Source: CAVRCA01 sp965218045 (GTDB lineage: Bacteria; Pseudomonadota; Alphaproteobacteria; Acetobacterales; Acetobacteraceae). Taken from it: a DNA stretch of 64,000 nucleotides. The DNA is taken from positions 1 through 64,000 of the forward strand of contig CBDCJX010000001.1 of the NCBI GenBank assembly GCA_965218045.1. The letters run 5' to 3'. Below, piece by piece: positions 15,997-23,764 of the stretch. Each line of letters starts with the position of its first letter. Position 1 is the stretch's first letter. Below the pieces are notes generated by a model that saw only the letters and a program-made list of their open reading frames with translations, did no database searches and had not been told where the DNA came from. Both the position numbers and the translations under genes were made by a program.

Positions 15997-16740
15997 TCAG
16001 ACCGCTAGGTAGCCGCCATCCACGTACAGCTCGGCCCCGGTGATGTAGGAAGCCTCGTCGGAGGCGAGGAAAAGCACGGGGTTGGCGACCTCGTCGACCT
16101 CGCCGGCCCGGCCCAGCGGCACCGACTTCAGCAGCTCGGCGCGAAACGCGGGATCGGCGGTGCGGCCGGAGCTGCGCATCGGCGGCATCAGCCCCGGATG
16201 GATGCTGTTGACGCGGATCCTGTCGCGGCCGAACTGCACCGCGGCCGACTTGGTCATGGTTCGCACAGCGCCCTTGGACGCGTTGTAGGCCATGTGGATG
16301 CCGTCCTGCCCGACCACGCCGGAGATCGACGAGAAATTCACGATCGAGCCACCACCGGCTCGTCGCATCGCCGGGACGGCGTGTTTCATGCCGAGGAAGA
16401 CGCCCGTCGCATTCACCCCCATCACCGTCTCCCAGGCCGGCAGGCTGAACAGGTCCTGATAGCCACTGCCGCTGAGCCCGGCATTGTTGACCAGGATGTC
16501 GAGCTTGCCGAACTGCGCGACGGCGGCCTCGACGATCGCCTGCCAATCCGCCTCCTTGGTCACGTCGAGCCGCTCGAACCGTGCTGACTCGCCAATCCCG
16601 CCGGCGACCTGCCGCCCCTCCGCCTCGAGCAGATCGCCGATCACGACCCGGGCCCCCTCGCGCGCGAAGATCCTCGCCGCCGCGGCCCCCATTCCCGACG
16701 CGCCGCCGCTGATGATCGCGACCTTGTTCGCCAGCCTCAT
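15997..16740 (-). CDS. Short-chain dehydrogenase/reductase (SDR)
   Basis: A 247-residue classical SDR, a soluble NAD(P)-dependent oxidoreductase. The cofactor motif is GGASGMGAAAARIFA, the structural motif NNAGLSGSG, the catalytic Ser in NFSSISG and the catalytic YNASK. The segment IHPGLMPPM follows, and the C-terminus FLASDEASYITGAELYVDGG is typical of the family. The acidic DLLEAEG after strand 2 suggests a preference for NAD(H). The start at 16740 has a GGGGGG-type Shine-Dalgarno; the longer frame adds nothing conserved. It is divergent from the dioxygenase gene, and a shared catabolic pathway is likely but not provable here. Confidence 0.9.
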   Translation of the reverse strand: MRLANKVAIISGGASGMGAAAARIFAREGARVVIGDLLEAEGRQVAGGIGESARFERLDVTKEADWQAIVEAAVAQFGKLDILVNNAGLSGSGYQDLFSLPAWETVMGVNATGVFLGMKHAVPAMRRAGGGSIVNFSSISGVVGQDGIHMAYNASKGAVRTMTKSAAVQFGRDRIRVNSIHPGLMPPMRSSGRTADPAFRAELLKSVPLGRAGEVDEVANPVLFLASDEASYITGAELYVDGGYLAV

Positions 16741-16897
16741 CGTCAAATCCCCCCTTGTTCTCGTGCTTGCGAGGCTGCCACGCACGAAGCCGCTTGGCCA
16801 CCGGCGGCCGGCTTGGCCGTCAACGGGTTGACGCAGTACGGAGCCCGTCCAACACTCGTTCGGCTTGTGCCGGTTCAGCGAGCGAGCGGAGAACGAG

Positions 16898-17941
16898 ATG
16901 CATCTTTTCAGGGAACACGCGGTCCGCGACTACGCCGAGGCCGCGGCAAGGATTCCGGTGATCGATTTCGGTCCTGCCTTCACCGGCGAACCGGGCGCCT
17001 TGCCACGCGTGGCACGCGAGGTTTCGTTCGCCTGCGAGAATATCGGCTTCTTCTATGCGCTGAACCACGGCGTGCCGGACGAACTGATCGATCGCGCCTT
17101 CGCCGCTTCGCGCCGCTTTCACGCACTGCCGCTCGACGAGAAGGTGAAGCTGCGGCTGAACGAGAACAATATCGGCTACCTGCCGATGAACGCCTCGGTG
17201 CAGGGCGCCTCTACCGTGCACAAGGCGACCCGGCCGAACCAGAACGAAAGCTTCTTCATCAGCCACGATCGTGGTCCCGACCACCCCGACGTGCGTGCCG
17301 GCAAGCCACTGCGCGGCCGTAACCAGTGGCCCCCCGGCTTGCCCGGGATGCGCGAGGACATGAAGGAATACACCCAGGCGCTGGGCGCCATGTGCGACCG
17401 GATCTTGCCGGCCTTCGCGGTGGCGCTCGATTTACCATCGGATTTCTTCGCGCCCTACTTCGCCAACGAGGCGCACGTCACCTGCCGCTTCCTGCACTAC
17501 CCACCGCAGGATGCCGGGGAGGAAAACCTGTTCGGCCAGGCGCCGCACACCGACAACAGCTTCATGACCGCACTCGCCCGCACCGACGTGCCGGGTCTCG
17601 CGGTCCGGCTGCCCTCGGGCGAGTGGTTCCCGCCGCCGGTGATCCCGGGCACGTTCCTGATCAACCTCGGCAACATCATGCGCCGCTGGTCGAACAACCG
17701 GTTCCTCTCGACCCCGCACGGCGTGCTCAACGAATCCGGCACCGATCGCTATTCGATCGCGTATTTCCACAGCCCCAATCCGGATTCCGTCATCGAGTGC
17801 TTGCCGAGCTGCGTCGACACGGAGCATCCGCCGGCCTACGAAGCGGCGGTGTATCGCGACCTCGTGCTCGCCTTCTATCGCGCGAACTATTTCCACCAGA
17901 AGGGACACAGCTCGGACGCCGCCGCGTTGGCGCCCGCGTGA
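16898..17941 (+). CDS. Isopenicillin N synthase-like Fe(II)/2-oxoglutarate-type dioxygenase
   Basis: A 347-residue non-heme iron oxygenase with the N-terminal DIOX_N region (IPVIDFGPAFTGEPG, ENIGFFYALNHGVPDELIDR) and the C-terminal double-stranded beta-helix. Metal ligands are visible as the HxD pair in APHTDNSFMT and the distal His in STPHGVLNESG. The Arg of DRYSIAYFHSP is the expected co-substrate anchor. The start at 16898 has GGAG 7 nt upstream. It is followed after 10 nt by the CaiB-type CoA-transferase, probably in one transcript. The substrate is unknown. Confidence 0.9.
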   Translation: MHLFREHAVRDYAEAAARIPVIDFGPAFTGEPGALPRVAREVSFACENIGFFYALNHGVPDELIDRAFAASRRFHALPLDEKVKLRLNENNIGYLPMNASVQGASTVHKATRPNQNESFFISHDRGPDHPDVRAGKPLRGRNQWPPGLPGMREDMKEYTQALGAMCDRILPAFAVALDLPSDFFAPYFANEAHVTCRFLHYPPQDAGEENLFGQAPHTDNSFMTALARTDVPGLAVRLPSGEWFPPPVIPGTFLINLGNIMRRWSNNRFLSTPHGVLNESGTDRYSIAYFHSPNPDSVIECLPSCVDTEHPPAYEAAVYRDLVLAFYRANYFHQKGHSSDAAALAPA

Positions 17942-17951
17942 GGATCACAGC

Positions 17952-19133
17952 GTGAGCTACGAAAAGCCGTTTGCTGGTCTAAAGGTCGTCGATCTGAGCC
18001 AGGGCATTGCCGGTCCTTACGCGGGCATGATGCTGGCGCAGTACGGCGCCAACGTGATCAAGGTGGAGCCGCCCGGTGAAGGCGATTGGAGCCGTGGCCT
18101 CGGCACCATCTACGGCGACCAGACCGCGTACTCGATCCCCGGCAATCTCGGAAAACGCTCCATCGTGCTCGACCTCAAGGCCGAGGCGGGGCGGGCGGTG
18201 CTCTGGCGGCTGGTGCAGGGGGCCGACATTTTCTTGCAGGGTTTCCGGCCGGGTGTGATCGAGCGGCTGGGCTTCGGCTATCGCGACGTGTCCGAGCGCG
18301 AGCCGAAGATCATTTACGTCTCGATCTCCGGCTTCGGCCAGACCGGCCCACTCGCTGAGCGGCCGGCAATGGACCCGGTGCTGCAGGCCTATACCGGCCT
18401 GACAAGGGAGAACAAGGGCGAGGACGGCCAGCCACACCGCGTGCCGGTGATCGCCATCGACATGAGCACGGCGATCTACACCTTTTCCGCCGTCGCGACG
18501 GCGTTGTTCGCGCGCCAGCACGAGCCGCGCGGGCGGCACATTGAATCCAGCCTGCTGCTTGGCGCCGCCGGCTTGCAGGTCGTGCGCATGATGTCTTCCT
18601 ACCTTGATGCCGGCGCCCCGTCGCCCTCGGCGCCCCCGAGCGGCATCCACAAGGCGCGCGACGGCTGGATGAACATCACCGTCGTGCGGCCGCGCGAGTG
18701 GACCGGATTTTGCGCGGCGTTGAGTGCGCCCGAGATGGCCACCAATCCACGCTTCGTCGATCGCGAGGCTCGGCGCGCTAACGAGGCGGAGTTGCTGGAG
18801 CTGGTTCGCTCGCTGATCGCGTCGATGACCTTGCGCGAGCTGGGCGAGCGGCTGGCGTCAAGCCGCGTCATGCACGAGCAGCTCAACAGCTACGCCGAGT
18901 TCCTGCGTCAGCCGCACGTCGAGGCTTGCGGCGCGGTCGCTTGGCTCGACCACCCCGCCGTGCCCCAGCCGGTTCCGATGCCGAACCTGATCGGGGCGGC
19001 TCCGCTGATCAACGGCGCCACGGCACCGGGGCTCGGTCAACACACCGGGGAAATCCTGCACGAGCACGGCTTCACGGTTGCCGAGGTCAAGCGGCTTGCG
19101 GAAGCCGGGGTCGTCTCGCTCGGTGGGGATTAG
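17952..19133 (+). CDS. CaiB/BaiF family CoA-transferase
   Basis: A 393-residue family III CoA-transferase, moving CoA between carboxylic acids as interlocked dimers. Conserved blocks are LKVVDLSQGIAGPYAGMMLA, GANVIKVEPPGEGDWSRG, GKRSIVLDLKAEAGR, FRPGVIERLGFGYRD and YVSISGFGQTGP. The catalytic Asp is in RPAMDPVLQAYTGLT. The start is a GTG 10 nt after the dioxygenase stop. Together with that dioxygenase it suggests activation and breakdown of an organic acid. Confidence 0.92.
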   Translation: MSYEKPFAGLKVVDLSQGIAGPYAGMMLAQYGANVIKVEPPGEGDWSRGLGTIYGDQTAYSIPGNLGKRSIVLDLKAEAGRAVLWRLVQGADIFLQGFRPGVIERLGFGYRDVSEREPKIIYVSISGFGQTGPLAERPAMDPVLQAYTGLTRENKGEDGQPHRVPVIAIDMSTAIYTFSAVATALFARQHEPRGRHIESSLLLGAAGLQVVRMMSSYLDAGAPSPSAPPSGIHKARDGWMNITVVRPREWTGFCAALSAPEMATNPRFVDREARRANEAELLELVRSLIASMTLRELGERLASSRVMHEQLNSYAEFLRQPHVEACGAVAWLDHPAVPQPVPMPNLIGAAPLINGATAPGLGQHTGEILHEHGFTVAEVKRLAEAGVVSLGGD

Positions 19134-19162
19134 CGGACCGGGCCCTGCCAAGCTTCCCCACA

Positions 19163-20065
19163 TCACCCATCGCCAAATTTCTTCCAGTTTGCGGACTCGA
19201 ACAGAACAAGGGCGGTGATGACCAGCGCGGCGCCTACCCACTGTAGAAACCCAAGGCGCTCGCCCAGGATAATTGCAGCGAACACGATACTGACAAGCGG
19301 TTCGATATTGCTGAGCATCGCCGCTCGAACCGGACTGAGATGCCGGAGTGCCGCGAAGAAGGCCAGAAGTCCGACCCCGATACCGACGCCGGCCCCGACA
19401 ATGCCGAGCCATCCGGTCGTGTTCGAGGGCGGAGCCCAGGCGCCCAAGGCGATGGTGAGCAGCGCAAATGCCGCACTGGTCACGGTCATGACGAAGCAGT
19501 TAACCTGCGCACTGGTGGCGCGCTCCAGGGCGCGGGCGCTGCAAAGGATCATCCCACACGTGCTGATGGCCGCGACTGTGGCGAGGGCGATTCCGACCCT
19601 GTCGAGGCTCCCAACGTCCGGCCCCAATACCATCGCCAGGCCCGCAAGAGCAGCGAACGCGAAGAGCAGCCCTCTCGCGGACACCCGACTGCCGTTGCGC
19701 CGGTGAGCAGCAACGGCGAGCAGGACGGGGTGCGTGAAGAAAATGAGTACCGCGATGCTGACGGGAATGTACGCGACCGAGCCGATCACGCCATAGATCG
19801 TCAGGGCATAGAAGACGCTGCAATACAGGCACCATTTCAACGCCCGGCGATCGAGACGGAAAGACTGCCGGGTCGTCAGGATCACAAGCGCCATCAATAC
19901 GGCCCCGATCACACCGCGCAATGTGACGATGGTCAGCGTGTTGCTGCCATTCTCGAGCGCCAGTTTGGCGGCCGTTGGCCCGATCGCGAATGCAATCGTG
20001 GATGCCACCACCAACAAGACGCCGAAAGCTTCCTTATCAGCGTCGAGCCGCGCGACAAGCCTCAT
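19163..20065 (-). CDS. EamA/DMT-family transporter
   Basis: About 300 residues with ten hydrophobic segments arranged as two five-helix EamA repeats, the drug/metabolite transporter layout. Each half ends in a typical pattern (VLIFFTHPVLLAVAAHR in the first, AAMLSNIEPLVSIVFAAIIL in the second). The inner membrane is the expected location, with export or import of a small metabolite. ATG 20065 is preferred; the frame extends to 20089. It is convergent with the CoA-transferase gene, with a 29-nt gap. Substrate unknown. Confidence 0.88.
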   Translation of the reverse strand: MRLVARLDADKEAFGVLLVVASTIAFAIGPTAAKLALENGSNTLTIVTLRGVIGAVLMALVILTTRQSFRLDRRALKWCLYCSVFYALTIYGVIGSVAYIPVSIAVLIFFTHPVLLAVAAHRRNGSRVSARGLLFAFAALAGLAMVLGPDVGSLDRVGIALATVAAISTCGMILCSARALERATSAQVNCFVMTVTSAAFALLTIALGAWAPPSNTTGWLGIVGAGVGIGVGLLAFFAALRHLSPVRAAMLSNIEPLVSIVFAAIILGERLGFLQWVGAALVITALVLFESANWKKFGDG

Positions 20066-20141
20066 TCGCTGACGCCGTCCAGGCGGCATCCCGTTAGCCT
20101 GGATGATTTCTACGACAAAGGTGGCGACGCTTTGAGCGGAC

Positions 20142-21869
20142 TCAACGTTTCGCCAGCGGCGAGGTAATGTCGGCGAAGGTGATGTCGTCGAGTGCCGTCA
20201 CCACGTCGATCACCGTTGGCTTGCGCGCGGCGACCGCGTCGCCGATCGCGCCGCCGAGTTGATCCGCCTCGGTCACCCGCACGCCCTCGCACCCCATTGC
20301 TCGCGCGATCGCCGCGTGGTCGAACGCCTTGAACTCGGCGGCGAACGGCCCGCCCCCGTGATACACCCAGCCGAGTGCTTGGTTGTTGAACACGACGCAA
20401 ACGATCGGGATGTCCTGTTCGAGCGCGGTCATCATGCCGTTCATCGACATCGCGAACCCGCCATCGCCACAGATCGCCAGCACCGGCCGATCGGGATGCA
20501 CCAGCTTGGCACCGAGTGCTGCCGGGATCGCGAAACCCATCGGGCCGGAGCCGGCCGCCTGCAGGAAGCCGCCCGCTCGTTGCGTCTGATACAGATGCGT
20601 CATCAGGATGCGGTTCTCGCCCGCGTCGCAGGTGACGATCGCCTCCGGCGGCAGGTTGCGGCGCAGCTCGCCAATCAGCCGCTGCGGATGGATCGGCGCG
20701 TTCGACGAGGTATAGGCCGGCGCGTCGAAATACCCATGCTCCTTGCGATGCCCGGCGACCCGTTGCACCCCGGCCTCGCCCTTGCCGGACGCCGCCTTGC
20801 CCGACGCGGCCTCGCGTAGCTGATCCAGCACGATCGCGGCGTCGCCGATCAGCACATGGTCGGCCGGAAAACTCCACGAAGCGTTGCGCGGCTCGATGTC
20901 GATCTGGATAAAGCTTTGTCGCGCTGGATCGAGCAGCGCCGGGTTCTCCCGCGCGGTATCCGAGGCGCCAAGCTTGGAGCCGACAACGAGTACGAGATCG
21001 GACTCGGCGACGCACGCATTCGCCGCCGGCGTGCCGAACGTGCCGAACACGCCGAGCGCCAGCGGATGGGTCTCGGCGAACACGCCCTTGCCGGAAGCGG
21101 TGGTAACCACGGGCAAGCCCAGCGCGCCGGCGAGCTGTTCGAGCTGATCGTAGGCTTGCGCGATACGCACGCCGTTGCCGGCGATGATCACGGGCTGCTT
21201 CGCTGCGAGCAACGCCTGCGCCGCCGCGTTGGCCGCCGACGGCTCGGCCCCCATCGGCGGCGGCGCCAGGTAGCGCGCGGTGGCATAGAGCCGCGGCTCG
21301 GAGCTGGCGTCCACGGTGCCGGAGAGCGAGGCGAGGCTAAAGATCACCGCCACCGGGCCGGGCTCGCCGGTCGTTGCGTGCTTGATCGCGAGCTGCGTCG
21401 CTTGCACCGCCGAGGCCGGCTCCAGCGCCTGGAACACCTGCTTGGTCACGCCGCGGAACGCGGTACGCGCGTCCCAGGCACCGTAGTCGCCGGTCGCCGA
21501 CTGGTAGGGCCCATGCAGCGTCAGGTTCGGCGGATCGCTGAAATCGGTCAGCAGCAGCATGGGCGAGCTGGACAGATGCGCCTCCAGGGTGCCGAGCAAT
21601 CCGTTGCCCAGCACCCACGGCCCCTGTCCGATCAGCACGCCCGGCTTGCGGGTGAGCCGGCCGTACACCTCCGCCATCACGCCGCCAAGGCTCTCCTCGC
21701 GGACCAGCACGGTGCGGATCGCGTTCTGCTGCTTCTCCAGTCCGCGAAAGATGCGCCCGGTATGGCCGCCGGAGATGCCGAACACCATCTCGATGCCGGC
21801 CTCGCCCAATACCCGCGCCACCAGATCGCCGGAGTTGGTTTCTTCCGTTATAAGCCGCTCGCTCGCCAT
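20142..21869 (-). CDS. Thiamine-diphosphate-dependent enzyme (acetolactate synthase/benzoylformate decarboxylase-like)
   Basis: 575 residues with the three-domain ThDP fold: a PYR domain with catalytic Glu in VLVREESLGGVMAEVYGR, a central domain (about residues 190-330, KQPVIIAGNGVRIAQAYDQL), and a PP domain with the GDG...NN motif from CGDGGFAMSMNGMM to CVVFNNQALG. Likely chemistry is 2-oxoacid decarboxylation or carboligation; substrate not determined. The start at 21869 has GGGAG upstream, and the longer open frame overlaps the next gene and is spurious. It lies 14 nt after the solute-binding-protein stop in the same direction. Confidence 0.88.
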   Translation of the reverse strand: MASERLITEETNSGDLVARVLGEAGIEMVFGISGGHTGRIFRGLEKQQNAIRTVLVREESLGGVMAEVYGRLTRKPGVLIGQGPWVLGNGLLGTLEAHLSSSPMLLLTDFSDPPNLTLHGPYQSATGDYGAWDARTAFRGVTKQVFQALEPASAVQATQLAIKHATTGEPGPVAVIFSLASLSGTVDASSEPRLYATARYLAPPPMGAEPSAANAAAQALLAAKQPVIIAGNGVRIAQAYDQLEQLAGALGLPVVTTASGKGVFAETHPLALGVFGTFGTPAANACVAESDLVLVVGSKLGASDTARENPALLDPARQSFIQIDIEPRNASWSFPADHVLIGDAAIVLDQLREAASGKAASGKGEAGVQRVAGHRKEHGYFDAPAYTSSNAPIHPQRLIGELRRNLPPEAIVTCDAGENRILMTHLYQTQRAGGFLQAAGSGPMGFAIPAALGAKLVHPDRPVLAICGDGGFAMSMNGMMTALEQDIPIVCVVFNNQALGWVYHGGGPFAAEFKAFDHAAIARAMGCEGVRVTEADQLGGAIGDAVAARKPTVIDVVTALDDITFADITSPLAKR

Positions 21870-21883
21870 CCACCGTCTCCCGC

Positions 21884-23125
21884 TTAAGCTTTCCACACTG
21901 CCGGGGCGGCGGCGATGTCGGCCGGCCAGACCGTCACCGGCTTGCCGTTCTGCCACTGGATCATCACCATCTCGGCGCCAACCCGCCGCCCCTTGCTGTC
22001 GAACTTGAGGTGACCACCAGGGAACAAGGTCGCCGGCCCGTCCTTCATGTCCATCGCGTGGATCGCCTCGGCCACCTTGTGCCGGTCGGCGGCGCCGGCC
22101 TGCTCTAGCGCCGCCTTGAAGATCATTACGTGGGCATAAGCGAACAGCGAATCGTGGCCGAACCACGGCTCCTTGGTGCGCTCGATGAAGCGCTGCGACA
22201 GCTTGGCCTGGTCTTTGCCGGGCCAGTTGGCCAGGCCCACCAGCACGCCTTGCAGCAGATCGGCGCCGGAGACCTTCAGCAACTCGGGCACCCCCCAGTG
22301 GCCGCCATTTGCAACAATCGGCAGCCGGGTCGCGCCGAGATGGTACTCGTTGAACTTGTCGATCAGCAGCTTGTCGTCCGGCACGTTGGTGGAGAGCAGC
22401 AGCATGAAATCCGGTCTGCTGCCGCGCACCTCCTGGATCAAGGTGGTCGCGTCCGACAGCGGCGGCGTGTAGGTCTGGTTCACCACCACTTCGAGCTTCG
22501 CGTCACGCAGCACATGATCGTCGAGCGCCTTGCGGAAGCTCACGCTCGCCGCCGTGTTGTCACCGATGATGCCGACCTTCTTCGGTCGCTTGCCGGTGGT
22601 CTTCTGCGCCAGTTCCATCACAATCGGGACCGTGTCGTCCGCCTGCTTGAGCGCGGTCGGTGCGGTCTGGAACACGTAGCGGAAGCCGCGTCCGGTGATC
22701 AGGTCGGAGTAGGACAATGTGAGCCAGGGCAGCTCGGCCCGCTCGGTGACCTCGGTCGCCGCCAGGGTGAAGCTGCTGAGCCAGCACCCGAAGCCGCCGA
22801 CCAGGTCGGGGTCCTGCGCCACCATGCGTTGGGCCGCGTTTTTCGCCTTCTCCGCCGAATCGCCGGTGTCGTATTGCATCAGGCGGAGCTTGGCGCCGCC
22901 GAGCGCTTTGATGCCGCCGGCGTTGTTCACGTCGTCAATCGCCATCTCGGCGCCCATGCGCTCCAGAATGCCCTGCCGCGCCCAGGGGCCGGAGAGCGGC
23001 ACCAGCATGGCGATCTTCACTTCGCTCGGCTGCTGTGCCCGCGCCCGCCGTCCACTCGCCACCGCACCCGCGGCTAGCCCCAGCGCGATCACGCCGCGGC
23101 GCCCTAGCCTGCTTGCGTCTGCCAT
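21884..23125 (-). CDS. ABC transporter substrate-binding protein (Leu/Ile/Val-type, periplasmic)
   Basis: A 413-residue type I periplasmic binding protein of the branched-chain amino-acid/amide family. The N-terminus MADASRLGRRGVIALGLAAG ending in RRARAQ is a signal peptide with twin arginines. The mature part begins VKIAMLVPLSGPWARQG and continues with the usual AIDDVNNAGGIKALGG and LMQYDTGDSAEKAKNAAQRM. ATG 23125 has a GGGGAGG 8 nt upstream. No permease or ATPase gene lies near, so it either works with a transporter encoded elsewhere or acts as an orphan receptor. It is followed by the ThDP enzyme. Confidence 0.92.
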   Translation of the reverse strand: MADASRLGRRGVIALGLAAGAVASGRRARAQQPSEVKIAMLVPLSGPWARQGILERMGAEMAIDDVNNAGGIKALGGAKLRLMQYDTGDSAEKAKNAAQRMVAQDPDLVGGFGCWLSSFTLAATEVTERAELPWLTLSYSDLITGRGFRYVFQTAPTALKQADDTVPIVMELAQKTTGKRPKKVGIIGDNTAASVSFRKALDDHVLRDAKLEVVVNQTYTPPLSDATTLIQEVRGSRPDFMLLLSTNVPDDKLLIDKFNEYHLGATRLPIVANGGHWGVPELLKVSGADLLQGVLVGLANWPGKDQAKLSQRFIERTKEPWFGHDSLFAYAHVMIFKAALEQAGAADRHKVAEAIHAMDMKDGPATLFPGGHLKFDSKGRRVGAEMVMIQWQNGKPVTVWPADIAAAPAVWKA

Positions 23126-23168
23126 TGTGGCATCCTCCCCTCCTGCACCCGATCCTGCCGCGAACATA

Positions 23169-23244
23169 CCCCTCTCCGTGCCCCCTCCCGCAAGGGGAGG
23201 GGGAAGACTCCCTCTCTCTTCAGGGAGAGGGTCGGGGTGAGGGG
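23169..23244. repeat. Dispersed GC-rich palindromic repeat (REP-like)
   Basis: Two adjoining palindromes fill the gap between the UGSC gene stop and the solute-binding-protein gene. The first is CCCCCTCCC-GCAA-GGGGAGGGGG near 23190-23212. The second runs about 23209-23244 and on the minus strand includes CCTCACCCCGACCCTCTCCC. That same 20-mer recurs inside hpnK near 47921-47940. It resembles the dispersed mosaic elements common in alphaproteobacteria. A transcription-stop or RNA-stabilising role is possible. Confidence 0.8.
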
Positions 23245-23245
23245 A

Positions 23246-23764
23246 TCAGTTGCCCTTCATCAGCAGGGCGACGATCGCGTCGAAATGCGCGTCGGCCAAC
23301 GTGCGCAGCTCCGCGTCCGTACGGTCCTGGATCGGATGCGGCACGAACACGTAGGCCGGGTCGAAGCCGAGCGATCTGGCCTGCACATCGGCGGCGTCGA
23401 CGAACTCGGTGGTCGCCACGCCGACGGAAGGGATGCCGCGGGTCTCGAGATCCGACATGTCATGCGTACAGCACGACGTGCAGGAGCCTCAGTCCGCTAG
23501 CCCTTCGATGACGAGGTCGACCTCAGTGCCGATCTGCTGACGCAGCGGCAACGGCGCTGGACGCGCCATCGTCGGCTTCATGTAGCGCCGCACCGCGATG
23601 CCGCGCTCGTCGAGCCGCTCGGCCAGCCGGTCGAGAAATACGTCGCCGCGCGGCTTGCTGATATCGAGGATGCCGACCGTCAGCCCGTCGAGCGCATCGG
23701 GTCGGGGCAGGCGGGGCCGAACCGTCGGACTTCGCTCCGCGGTCGGATCGAGCAGCGTGGTCAA
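23246..23764 (-). CDS. UGSC-family selenoprotein with in-frame TGA (Sec) codon
   Basis: Two same-frame ORFs (23489-23764 and 23246-23458) are joined by a single TGA at 23489-23491, with no other stop in the 30 nt between them. Read through, the product is 172 residues, and around the TGA it reads GLAD-U-GSCTSCCTHDMSD, exactly the U-G-S-C motif of the UGSC family, in which U is selenocysteine. A bacterial SECIS-like hairpin begins right after the TGA. The N-terminal part is Pro/Arg-rich then GLTVGILDISKPRGDVFLDR, the C-terminal part GIPSVGVATTEFVDAADVQA and FVPHPIQDRTDAELR. The TTG start has AAGGAGG 7 nt upstream and overlaps the partner gene stop (TTGA). Function is unknown; a thiol/selenol redox role is inferred. 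A broken Cys-type gene is the alternative, but the motif and hairpin argue against it. Confidence 0.85.
23451..23485 (-). promoter_or_regulatory. Candidate bacterial SECIS element
   Basis: Counting on the minus strand from the base after the TGA, bases 8-18 (GCACGTCGTGC) pair with bases 24-34 (GCATGACATGT), leaving one C/A mismatch and two G-U pairs. The loop is UGUAC, 5 nt, with G at its second position. Three more pairs (bases 4-6 with 36-38) extend the lower stem past one mismatch. The loop starts 18 nt after the TGA. A 3-14 nt loop, 16-37 nt distance and a G in the first two loop bases is the described bacterial SECIS pattern, recognised by SelB. The pairing was worked out by hand. Confidence 0.72.

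Noticed and set aside
23246..23458. Treating the two UGSC pieces as separate small genes
   Set aside because: They share one frame, the motif spans the TGA, a SECIS-like hairpin follows, and the second piece has no Shine-Dalgarno of its own.
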